Below, one piece after another: positions 25,328-31,433 of a DNA stretch of 64,000 bases (position 1 is the first letter of the stretch; each line of letters starts with the position of its first letter). The stretch lies in contig NZ_CP127832.1 in assembly GCF_030389495.1 (NCBI RefSeq), forward strand, positions 992,001-1,056,000, read 5' to 3'. The notes under the pieces were generated by a model, which had not been told where the DNA came from, searched no databases, and saw only the letters and a list, made by a program, of their open reading frames with translations. The stretch is from Ligilactobacillus cholophilus (GTDB lineage: Bacteria; Bacillota; Bacilli; Lactobacillales; Lactobacillaceae). A program made the translations under genes and the position numbers.

Positions 25328-26230
25328 ATGCGCAATTTCAATTCCTTATTCGATTTAGAACAAGCCTTTCCCAACGAACAAACTTGTATTGATTATTTAA
25401 CTGAAATGCGCTGGCATGGTTATGTTACCAGTCCATTTATTGAAGGCTCAAAAGTATACAAATGCAAAAACAATCGTTATCGTTGCAAAGAAAGTGGAAA
25501 GTATTTCAATGTTAAAACAGGGACTTTGTTTGATAATACTAAAATTCCATTGCGTAAGTGGTTTATGGCGATTTGGCTCGTAACTTCTAATAAGAAAGGT
25601 ATCTCATCTGCACAACTAGCACGAGATATTGATGTTACTCAAAAGACAGCATGGTTTATGTTGCAACGAATTCGTAAGTGTTTTAACAGCAAGAATAATA
25701 ATCATCTAGATGGAGATGTCGAAGTTGACGAAACTTATATCGGTGGTAAAAATAAGAATCGCCACGCTGGTAAAAAAGTTAAAAATTCTCAAGGACGGTC
25801 TATTCAAGATAAAATACCAATTGTGGGTTTAATCCAACGGAATGGTAAAGTTACCGCTCATAAAGTGGATAATACAAACACAACAACCTTAACGAATGAA
25901 ATCGTATCATATGTTAAACAAACAGCGAAATTATATACTGATGAATGGTTAGGTTATAACAAAGTTTCTAACTTGTACTCGCATCATATTATTCACCATA
26001 ACGCCAAAGAATTTGTAAATGGTAAAACATTTACGAATACGATTGAGGGCTTTTGGTCGATTTTAAAACGTGGTATTTTAGGAATTTACCATTTTTGGTC
26101 TAAAAAGCATATGCAGATGTACGTTGATGAGTTTGTGTTTCGTTACAATACCCGTGATTTATCAGACCACGACCGTTTTGACTCCTTATTACAATCATGT
26201 ACAATACGCGGACAACTTACGAGGACTTAA
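25328..26230 (+). CDS. tnp: IS1595-family transposase
   Basis: 300-residue DDE-type transposase that cuts and joins the element ends. N-terminal region (about 1-75) corresponds to the zinc-ribbon domain of the family (RYRC...YFNVKTGTLFDNTKIPLRKWFMAIW) but most of the paired cysteines are missing (the positions read TSPFIEGS and RCKESGKYF). Next a helix-turn-helix part (ISSAQLARDIDVTQKTAWFMLQR), then the catalytic domain: first Asp in DVEVDETYIGGK, second in LYTDEWLGYN, and the third acidic position in NTIEGFWSILKRG. Full length, no frameshift, so probably active. Stops 3 bases before the next gene. Confidence 0.94.
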   Translation: MRNFNSLFDLEQAFPNEQTCIDYLTEMRWHGYVTSPFIEGSKVYKCKNNRYRCKESGKYFNVKTGTLFDNTKIPLRKWFMAIWLVTSNKKGISSAQLARDIDVTQKTAWFMLQRIRKCFNSKNNNHLDGDVEVDETYIGGKNKNRHAGKKVKNSQGRSIQDKIPIVGLIQRNGKVTAHKVDNTNTTTLTNEIVSYVKQTAKLYTDEWLGYNKVSNLYSHHIIHHNAKEFVNGKTFTNTIEGFWSILKRGILGIYHFWSKKHMQMYVDEFVFRYNTRDLSDHDRFDSLLQSCTIRGQLTRT

Positions 26231-26233
26231 TTT

Positions 26234-26665
26234 ATGGATAAACAAGCAATTATTAATGAACTAACACGGACTTTTATTCGTGATAAAGACCTAAATAAAT
26301 TAATGGAGAATAGTAACCAAGAAACATTGATAGAAATGTACCAAGGACTATTTAATCTATGGAATGAAGAATTATCAATAAATATCATTTATCAAAAAAA
26401 ATCGTTACTTTTAGTCTTTTCGCAAGCGGTTTTTACTGATATTATTAATAATAAACAAGGCCTTAATAAAAGGATAATTGAAATTACGACTTTATTATCG
26501 TTAAGTAACAACGAAAAGGAGTTTAGAATGATGTTTGAAAGGAAGTTCAAGCAAGCACTCCCACGCTTAACCCCGTTATTTAATGAAAATTATGAGGATA
26601 ATTTATCCGATTTTGATAAGAAGATGAGGAAGGCTTTAAATTTTAACTGGAAAGAGGGAAAATAA
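26234..26665 (+). CDS. unknown 143-aa passenger protein of the transposon
   Basis: Not recognised. A soluble, largely helical, charged protein without signal peptide or membrane helix; segments include NELTRTFIRDKDLNKLME, a more hydrophobic stretch KKSLLLVFSQAVFTDII and a C-terminal FERKFKQALPRLTPLFNE. Its start lies 3 bases after the transposase stop, and the sequence encoding its last residues (KEGK) supplies the AAAGAGGG ribosome-binding site of the leader ORF, so it is translationally linked on both sides. It could assist transposition or belong to the methyltransferase system; nothing in the sequence decides. Confidence 0.8.
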   Translation: MDKQAIINELTRTFIRDKDLNKLMENSNQETLIEMYQGLFNLWNEELSINIIYQKKSLLLVFSQAVFTDIINNKQGLNKRIIEITTLLSLSNNEKEFRMMFERKFKQALPRLTPLFNENYEDNLSDFDKKMRKALNFNWKEGK

Positions 26666-26667
26666 CG

Positions 26668-26736
26668 ATGATTAATCACTCACTCACTCACTCACTCACT
26701 CACTCACTCACTCACTCACTCACTCACTCACGTTGA
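26668..26736 (+). CDS. phase-variable leader ORF (early stop at 14 repeats; open to 26866 at 13 or 16)
   Basis: ATG at 26668 with AAAGAGGG nine bases upstream. In this sequence it encodes Met-Ile-Asn, four HSLT units and His-Ser-Arg, then TGA at 26734-26736. The frame shifts with repeat number: the frame entered with 13 or 16 copies of TCAC is open from GTT at 26732 through 43 further codons (VDYVGQRLFV... to ...IVGKAVA) and stops at TAG 26864-26866, one base before the methyltransferase ATG. The third frame stops at TAG 26742-26744. The downstream peptide resembles nothing I know; it may matter only because it is translated through the hairpin at 26773-26812. Existence of the open frame is seen; its regulatory role is inferred. 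Confidence 0.65.
   Translation: MINHSLTHSLTHSLTHSLTHSR
26676..26731 (+). repeat. tetranucleotide repeat, 14 perfect copies of TCAC
   Basis: 56 bases, no interruption, beginning eight bases into the leader ORF. Tetranucleotide tracts this long change copy number by slipped-strand mispairing; each step moves the reading frame by one. Copy numbers equal to 1 modulo 3 (13, 16) give the open leader; 14 and 15 give early stops. Confidence 0.97.
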
Positions 26737-26772
26737 TTATGTAGGTCAACGTTTATTTGTCAAGTCTTTTAA

Positions 26773-26819
26773 ACGATTATTAACATTAAATCTTGTTAAT
26801 GTTAATAATCGTATTTTTT
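26773..26819 (+). terminator. putative attenuator hairpin in the leader ORF
   Basis: Perfect 17-bp stem (ACGATTATTAACATTAA and its complement), 6-base loop ATCTTG, then A and six T. It has the shape of an intrinsic terminator, although the stem is AU-rich (three G-C pairs). It lies inside the leader ORF, downstream of the early stops and about 50 bases before the methyltransferase start. A ribosome reading the open phase would pass through it; a ribosome stopped at 26736 would not reach it. Confidence 0.75.
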
Positions 26820-26867
26820 ATGCTCTAAATAATATTTATGCTATTGTTGGAAAGGCGGTGGCATAGA

Positions 26868-28106
26868 ATGGGACGAAAAAATAATTTAGCCGCTGCTCAG
26901 AAATCAAAAAAAGATGAATTTTATACCATGTGGAGTGATATAGAACGTGAAATTAATGCGTATTTAGACTTTGATCCAAACGTATTCAAAAATAAAGTAA
27001 TTTTATTACCTTGTGACGATCCGTTTGAAAGTGATTTCTTCAAATATTTTGCTACAAAATTTAAAGATTTAGGAATTAAAAAGTTAATTGCTGTAAGTTA
27101 TGCAGGAAGTCCTTTTTGTAATACAGAACTTCAATTATCATTATTTGATTCTTTAGAAGAAAGCAAAAAAAAGGCATATAAAATAGTGATTAGTGATGCT
27201 ATTGATTACAATAATGACGGAATATATAACTTTGATGACATACGAGATTTATTAAAAGATGAACGTATTAAATTAGCTAATAATGAAAATTCTAAATGTC
27301 TGACAATTATTAATGGGAATGACAATTATCTTGCTGGTGATTTCCGATCAAAAGAGGTTACAAAATTAAGAGATGAAGCAGATATTATTGTAACTAATCC
27401 ACCTTTTAGTTTATTTAGAGAGTTTATTAAATGGATCGAAATCGATAAACGAAAATGTATTATATTCGCTAATAATAATGCCATTAGTTATAAAGAGGTT
27501 TTCCCGCTAATTAAAGAGAATAAAATTTGGCTTGGAGCTACAATTACTAATAAATCTTTGCATTTTAGAATTCCTTATAATTATGATAAATGGGATGAAA
27601 AATTTACGGATCAAATGAATGACGGTAATAAATACGCAAAAGTTAGTGGTATCTCAGTTTTTACGAATATTGACCATGGTAAACGACATGCCATAATTAA
27701 TTATATGACTGAGGCTGATAATTTAAGATTTAGCAAACATAAAGAAATTAGAGAATTGGGATATAGAAAATATGATAATTATGATGCAATAGAAGTCCCA
27801 TTTTCAGATGCTATTCCTAGTGACTATAATGGGATAATAGGAGTTCCTATTTCCTTCTTAGCTAATTACAATCCTAATCAATTTAGAATAGTAGGATTAA
27901 CTCAAAGTTGGACTAAACAAGCAAAAAAAATATATCCAAAGCAACTTCAAATTAGTGAAGATGGCTCAGAAAAAGAAGTAACTAAACTGAATGATGGACC
28001 CGCTATAAAAGTAGATAAAAAGCCTAACAAGGGGACATATTATACTGTAAACGGAAATATCTATATAAAAAAATACTCACGGATTCTAATCAAGAAAATA
28101 GATTAA
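26868..28106 (+). CDS. adenine-specific DNA methyltransferase, EcoRI family
   Basis: N6-adenine DNA methyltransferase. The N-terminal block NNLAAAQKSKKDEFYTMWSDIEREI followed by VILLPCDDPFESDFFKYFATKF is the signature of the M.EcoRI family, and the catalytic motif IV is NPPF (residues 177-180, in DIIVTNPPFSLFREFIKW). 412 residues, longer than M.EcoRI (326), with extra sequence in the C-terminal half. I choose ATG 26868, preceded by AAAGGCGGTGG; the ATG ten codons upstream (26838) has no ribosome-binding site. In the open repeat phase the leader stop lies one base before this ATG (TAG-A-ATG), so translation would be coupled. Recognition sequence unknown. Followed after 20 bases by the DUF262-HNH gene. 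The original EcoRI system has a different nuclease. Confidence 0.9.
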   Translation: MGRKNNLAAAQKSKKDEFYTMWSDIEREINAYLDFDPNVFKNKVILLPCDDPFESDFFKYFATKFKDLGIKKLIAVSYAGSPFCNTELQLSLFDSLEESKKKAYKIVISDAIDYNNDGIYNFDDIRDLLKDERIKLANNENSKCLTIINGNDNYLAGDFRSKEVTKLRDEADIIVTNPPFSLFREFIKWIEIDKRKCIIFANNNAISYKEVFPLIKENKIWLGATITNKSLHFRIPYNYDKWDEKFTDQMNDGNKYAKVSGISVFTNIDHGKRHAIINYMTEADNLRFSKHKEIRELGYRKYDNYDAIEVPFSDAIPSDYNGIIGVPISFLANYNPNQFRIVGLTQSWTKQAKKIYPKQLQISEDGSEKEVTKLNDGPAIKVDKKPNKGTYYTVNGNIYIKKYSRILIKKID

Positions 28107-28126
28107 CATAGGAGATTAGATTAACT

Positions 28127-29275
28127 ATGAAAACAGAATTTAAAAAATATACTATAAAAGAATTATTACAAGGTTTTCAATATAACGAACAGGAAGAAAA
28201 AGGTCTTTATGGATTAAATGGAAACTTAATTATACAACCAGAATATCAAAGAAATTATATATACGGAGACGACAACAGAGATGTTGCGGTCATAGATTCG
28301 TTAATGAAAAATTATCCGCTTGGATTAATGTATTTCAATAGAAATAACGATAGTAAATTGGAAGTATTGGATGGCCAACAACGTATAACGTCTATTGGTA
28401 GATTTGTTACTGGTAAATTATCTTATAACAAGAAAACGTACTCTGGGTTAAATCAAGAGCAAAAAAAGCAAATTGATAATTATGAGATTATAGTGTATTT
28501 ATGCGAAGGTTCTGAGAGTGAGATAAAAGAATGGTTTAAAACAATAAATATTCAAGGAGTTCCACTGAACAATCAAGAGCTATTAAATTCTGTTTATTCA
28601 GGTCCTTTTATTTCGATGGCTAGAGAAAAATTTAGTAATAGTAGAGAACCAGAATTACAAAAATGGCAAACATATATTAAGGGAAATCCTAAACGGCAGG
28701 AAATTTTACAGACTGCATTAAAGTGGATAAGCCATGATGAAATTGAAGAGTATATGTCTAAACATCGTAATGATAAAACTATTGATGATTTATCAACAAG
28801 GTTTACATCTATAATAGATTGGATAACTTCAACTTTTTTAAACATATATGATTGTATGAAACAAGTTAATTGGGGTGCTTTATATGATAAGTTTCATAAC
28901 AAGCCATATGATCTTACAAAATTAAATCAGAGAATTGACGATTTGATGCTTGACCCTGATATCACTAGACAATCAGGAATCTATGAGTTTGTTCTAGACA
29001 ATGAAGTTAATCCGAAACTTTTAAATATACGTAAATTCACCAAAACGGATATCAATACTTGTTATAGAAAGCAAACAAAGGAAGCGAAAGCACAAGGAAT
29101 ATCAAATTGCCCTCAATGTGTTAAGGATGTCGAATATAATCATGAAACAACTATATGGAAAATCAAAGAAATGGAGGGAGATCATATTATTCCGTGGTCT
29201 AAAGGGGGACGCACAGAACTAAAAAATTTAAAAATGCTGTGTAAACACCATAATAGGTTAAAATCAAACTATTAG
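28127..29275 (+). CDS. DUF262-HNH protein, putative restriction/effector nuclease
   Basis: 382 residues. The N-terminal DUF262 (ParB/Srx-like) domain shows IIQPEYQRNYIYG (about 36-47) and the hallmark DGQQR at 82-86, which in GmrS and SspE relatives belongs to a nucleotide-hydrolysing site. The C-terminus is an HNH nuclease: CPQC at about 328-331, GDHIIPWSKGG (catalytic His about 353), KNLKMLCKHHNR at the very end. It is the partner of the methyltransferase: same strand, 20-base gap, common terminator. It could be the restriction half of a restriction-modification pair or a nuclease that senses the modification state. Fold assignment is good; target is inference. Confidence 0.85.
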   Translation: MKTEFKKYTIKELLQGFQYNEQEEKGLYGLNGNLIIQPEYQRNYIYGDDNRDVAVIDSLMKNYPLGLMYFNRNNDSKLEVLDGQQRITSIGRFVTGKLSYNKKTYSGLNQEQKKQIDNYEIIVYLCEGSESEIKEWFKTINIQGVPLNNQELLNSVYSGPFISMAREKFSNSREPELQKWQTYIKGNPKRQEILQTALKWISHDEIEEYMSKHRNDKTIDDLSTRFTSIIDWITSTFLNIYDCMKQVNWGALYDKFHNKPYDLTKLNQRIDDLMLDPDITRQSGIYEFVLDNEVNPKLLNIRKFTKTDINTCYRKQTKEAKAQGISNCPQCVKDVEYNHETTIWKIKEMEGDHIIPWSKGGRTELKNLKMLCKHHNRLKSNY

Positions 29276-29289
29276 TCATATGAGCAATA

Positions 29290-29328
29290 AAATACCGAGA
29301 AAGCATAAATGATTTCTCGGTATTTTTT
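29290..29328 (+). terminator. terminator of the transposon operon
   Basis: Perfect 13-bp stem (AAATACCGAGAAA / TTTCTCGGTATTT), 10-base loop, then a T-run. It follows the DUF262-HNH stop and precedes the right terminal repeat. Confidence 0.9.
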
Positions 29329-29336
29329 ATAACATT

Positions 29337-29362
29337 TTTGTGTAAAGTAATATATAGTTCCC
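29337..29362 (-). repeat. right terminal inverted repeat
   Basis: Reverse complement begins GGGAACTATATA and ends TTTACACAAA; 21 of 26 positions match the left repeat. Confidence 0.9.
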
Positions 29363-29370
29363 TAATTTTT
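29363..29370 (+). repeat. target-site duplication, right copy
   Basis: TAATTTTT, exact copy of 25182-25189. Confidence 0.93.
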
Positions 29371-29387
29371 TAATATCAAAACATAAA

Positions 29388-29422
29388 TAAAAAACTTCAC
29401 ATAAACAAAATGTGAAGCTTTT
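29388..29422 (-). terminator. terminator of the DUF262-DUF1524 gene
   Basis: On the minus strand GCTTCACA / TGTGAAGT-type stem (seven perfect pairs, one mismatch, then A-U pairs) followed by seven T. Lies right after the minus-strand stop and just outside the transposon. Confidence 0.75.
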
Positions 29423-29430
29423 TATTTTAA

Positions 29431-31203
29431 TTACAAGAGTGATGCATCAAAACGCTGAACAACTTCATCTGAATCTTTTCCCATTATCGTTCGTCCTGTA
29501 GCCTGTTCTATTGCTGTAAGTAATTTTTTAGAACGATCAACTATAAAATCTTGAAAGTCATCTACACGAAGTAATTCAGAATTAATCCAATGTGTTTCTA
29601 AATATTCATTAAGCACATCTGAAGAAACTGCACCCTTTTTCTCAAGTTTTTCAAGATATTTAGATGGCGCTACACCTCCAATTTCCCGATTACTACTTGC
29701 AGAAATTGCTGTTTTATTAACAATGCTATTCCATTTAGTTTTATCATATCGATCAACGCAGTAATTTTTTGGAAAAATATGATGAATGTCTATTCGTTCA
29801 TTAGTATAAGTAGATAAATCCATTTCTTCACCAGAAATAAAATCCTTAGCATGATTTTTAAGTACTAACGCCATAATTCCTTTATATGCAGCTGATAATC
29901 GTGTTTGCATACTTAATAATCTAACTGGATTAAAATAAAAATCTGTAATTGTTTTAGGTAACTGTCCCTCATTCTCAATCCAGTTAATTACTTGAACAAC
30001 ATCATACACAAAGCGCGTCTCATTTGCAGAACCATATAACTCTCCAAATACGCCACACCAATACCACTGCTTAATTTTATCTTTAACTGTAGTAGTTCTT
30101 ATTTTAGATTCAAGTACAGTACAAATTACAGATAATGGAATCAATTGAGTACTATATGGTAAATCACGGCTATAAAAAATTCGTTCTTCCATTAGCAGTT
30201 TTTCTGCATTTTTAAATCCCTGTGTTAATTTATCTGCGTATTTTTTGTATTGATCTAATGTTAACTGAAGGACATCCTTTTTCTTACAACTTACTGTCCC
30301 TCCTGCTTCATAAGATGCAAGTAAAGTTAATGCTGTAAGAAAATCTGTTGAAGTAACAATATTAAGAATTTTACCTGAAAAACACTCATTTCGGCGATTT
30401 TCCCAATCTTTACGTAATTCAAAGTCATCCATTGCAAAAATTGCAGTTACAAGTTCAAATACAGTAAGTGATACTCCTCCAGTATTTACATTTTCAAAAA
30501 CTTGGCATACTGCTTCTTTAGGTGTATCTTTTTCTAATAAAATAATAGGCATTTTATAACTTTGAACTTGACTAATAACTTTTGTAAATAATTCTGTAAA
30601 TTGTTTAATTATGGTAGCATCATAATTATAGAAACCATAATAATCATTTTGCCAGGTTTGTTGTTCAGAAGTATTTAAAATGATATTTAATGGAAACATT
30701 TTTTGTTCAAATTCTTTTTCTTTAGAACTTAAATCTAAATCTATTTTTCTACCAAAATCAGATACTACTTTTTTAGTTTCTGGAACAGAAATAATTTTTT
30801 CTTCATCACTTGCAGAAGGATCAATTACCTTATCAATATTAAGATAATAATACCGTTTAATTTTCTTTCCCTTATCAGTCTGAGTGTTAACTGGTTTACT
30901 ACTATAAAGAGCATTATATAATGAAGTTAATCGTTGTTGTCCATCCAAAATAAGTTCATCTGGTTCAACATCTTGACTAATTCCTTCTACACCTTCCACT
31001 GGTTTATGTTTAAAATGAATACTTTCATTTCCATATTCTAAAAACATTGCAGCACCAACTGGGAATTTATTTATTACACTTAAAATCAAAGCTTTAATGC
31101 GATTGTCATCCCATACCCATCCTCTTTGAAAATCTGGTAACTGTGCTTTTCCTTCACTAATTTTTTTCATTAAATCCATCAAGGGACGATCATTTGTCTG
31201 CAT
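29431..31203 (-). CDS. DUF262-DUF1524 protein, GmrSD/SspE-like defence nuclease
   Basis: 590 residues with both halves of a GmrSD-type enzyme in one chain: N-terminal DUF262 with PDFQRGWVWDD (about 23-33) and DGQQR (87-91), a helical middle, and a C-terminal DUF1524 His-Me/HNH motif DIHHIFPKNYC (about 472-482) followed by NSIVNKTAISASSNREIGG. GmrSD cuts glucosylated hydroxymethylcytosine phage DNA; SspE senses phosphorothioate DNA. No dnd/ssp genes lie in this window, so a type IV, modification-dependent restriction role is most likely. It is outside the transposon, on the opposite strand, and shares only the DUF262 fold with the transposon protein. Monocistronic. Confidence 0.87.
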   Translation of the reverse strand: MQTNDRPLMDLMKKISEGKAQLPDFQRGWVWDDNRIKALILSVINKFPVGAAMFLEYGNESIHFKHKPVEGVEGISQDVEPDELILDGQQRLTSLYNALYSSKPVNTQTDKGKKIKRYYYLNIDKVIDPSASDEEKIISVPETKKVVSDFGRKIDLDLSSKEKEFEQKMFPLNIILNTSEQQTWQNDYYGFYNYDATIIKQFTELFTKVISQVQSYKMPIILLEKDTPKEAVCQVFENVNTGGVSLTVFELVTAIFAMDDFELRKDWENRRNECFSGKILNIVTSTDFLTALTLLASYEAGGTVSCKKKDVLQLTLDQYKKYADKLTQGFKNAEKLLMEERIFYSRDLPYSTQLIPLSVICTVLESKIRTTTVKDKIKQWYWCGVFGELYGSANETRFVYDVVQVINWIENEGQLPKTITDFYFNPVRLLSMQTRLSAAYKGIMALVLKNHAKDFISGEEMDLSTYTNERIDIHHIFPKNYCVDRYDKTKWNSIVNKTAISASSNREIGGVAPSKYLEKLEKKGAVSSDVLNEYLETHWINSELLRVDDFQDFIVDRSKKLLTAIEQATGRTIMGKDSDEVVQRFDASLL

Positions 31204-31373
31204 TTATTTTAATCCTTTCAAATAAAAATAATTTAATTACATAAGTTTTTATCTAAAAATGCTAATCATTATCATCTAAAATATCAAAATTAATTTTACT
31301 ATAATTTTTTTATGAATAAAAATCTCATCATACATCTTTATTCATTATTTTAAATTTATTTTATTAGTAAATA

Positions 31374-31412
31374 AATACACCTACTTTAAATTTATATTTT
31401 CGTAGGTGTATT
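31374..31412 (-). terminator. hairpin downstream of rlmCD copy 2
   Basis: 11-bp stem AATACACCTAC / GTAGGTGTATT with a 17-base AT-rich loop; the following minus-strand sequence is T-rich but not a clean T-run. The 230-base gap 31204-31433 holds this hairpin and presumably the promoter of the DUF262-DUF1524 gene, which I could not pinpoint. Confidence 0.6.
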
Positions 31413-31433
31413 AGCTTATAAATTATTAATATA

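Larger units (their letters stand above)
25190..29362 (+). mobile_element. IS1595-family transposon carrying a putative phase-variable methyltransferase-nuclease pair
   Basis: Complete 4173-bp element bounded by imperfect 26-bp terminal inverted repeats starting with GG (21 of 26 positions identical) and by an exact 8-bp target duplication, TAATTTTT. Inside, all on one strand: terminator, promoter, IS1595 transposase, 143-aa protein, repeat-containing leader ORF, EcoRI-family adenine methyltransferase, DUF262-HNH protein, terminator. Gaps between genes are 3, 2, 1 (leader stop to methyltransferase in the open phase) and 20 bases, so it reads as a single operon. Removing it and one duplication leaves an ordinary intergenic region between nfeD and the DUF262-DUF1524 gene. 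Members of this family are known to carry passenger genes. Intact ends and intact transposase suggest recent insertion. Confidence 0.93.

Noticed and set aside
26676-26731. TCAC tract as a CRISPR-like or satellite array
   Set aside because: Four-base perfect units without spacers; a simple-sequence repeat. No CRISPR array was seen anywhere in the window.
26757-26821. Possible internal promoter (TTGTTA-N17-TTTTAT) for the methyltransferase in the hairpin arm
   Set aside because: Both boxes are weak and AT-rich sequence gives many such matches. It is not excluded, and if real it would weaken the attenuation model.
26838-26867. Upstream ATG at 26838 as start of the methyltransferase
   Set aside because: No ribosome-binding site before it, and the added ten residues are not part of the family; ATG 26868 has AAAGGCGGTGG upstream.
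26676-26868. Direct fusion of the TCAC repeat frame to the methyltransferase frame
   Set aside because: The methyltransferase frame is closed upstream by TAA at 26826 and TAG at 26742, so slippage cannot fuse the two; regulation must act through the separate leader.
29431-31203. DUF262-DUF1524 gene as part of the transposon
   Set aside because: It lies outside the right inverted repeat and target duplication and is on the opposite strand with its own terminator.
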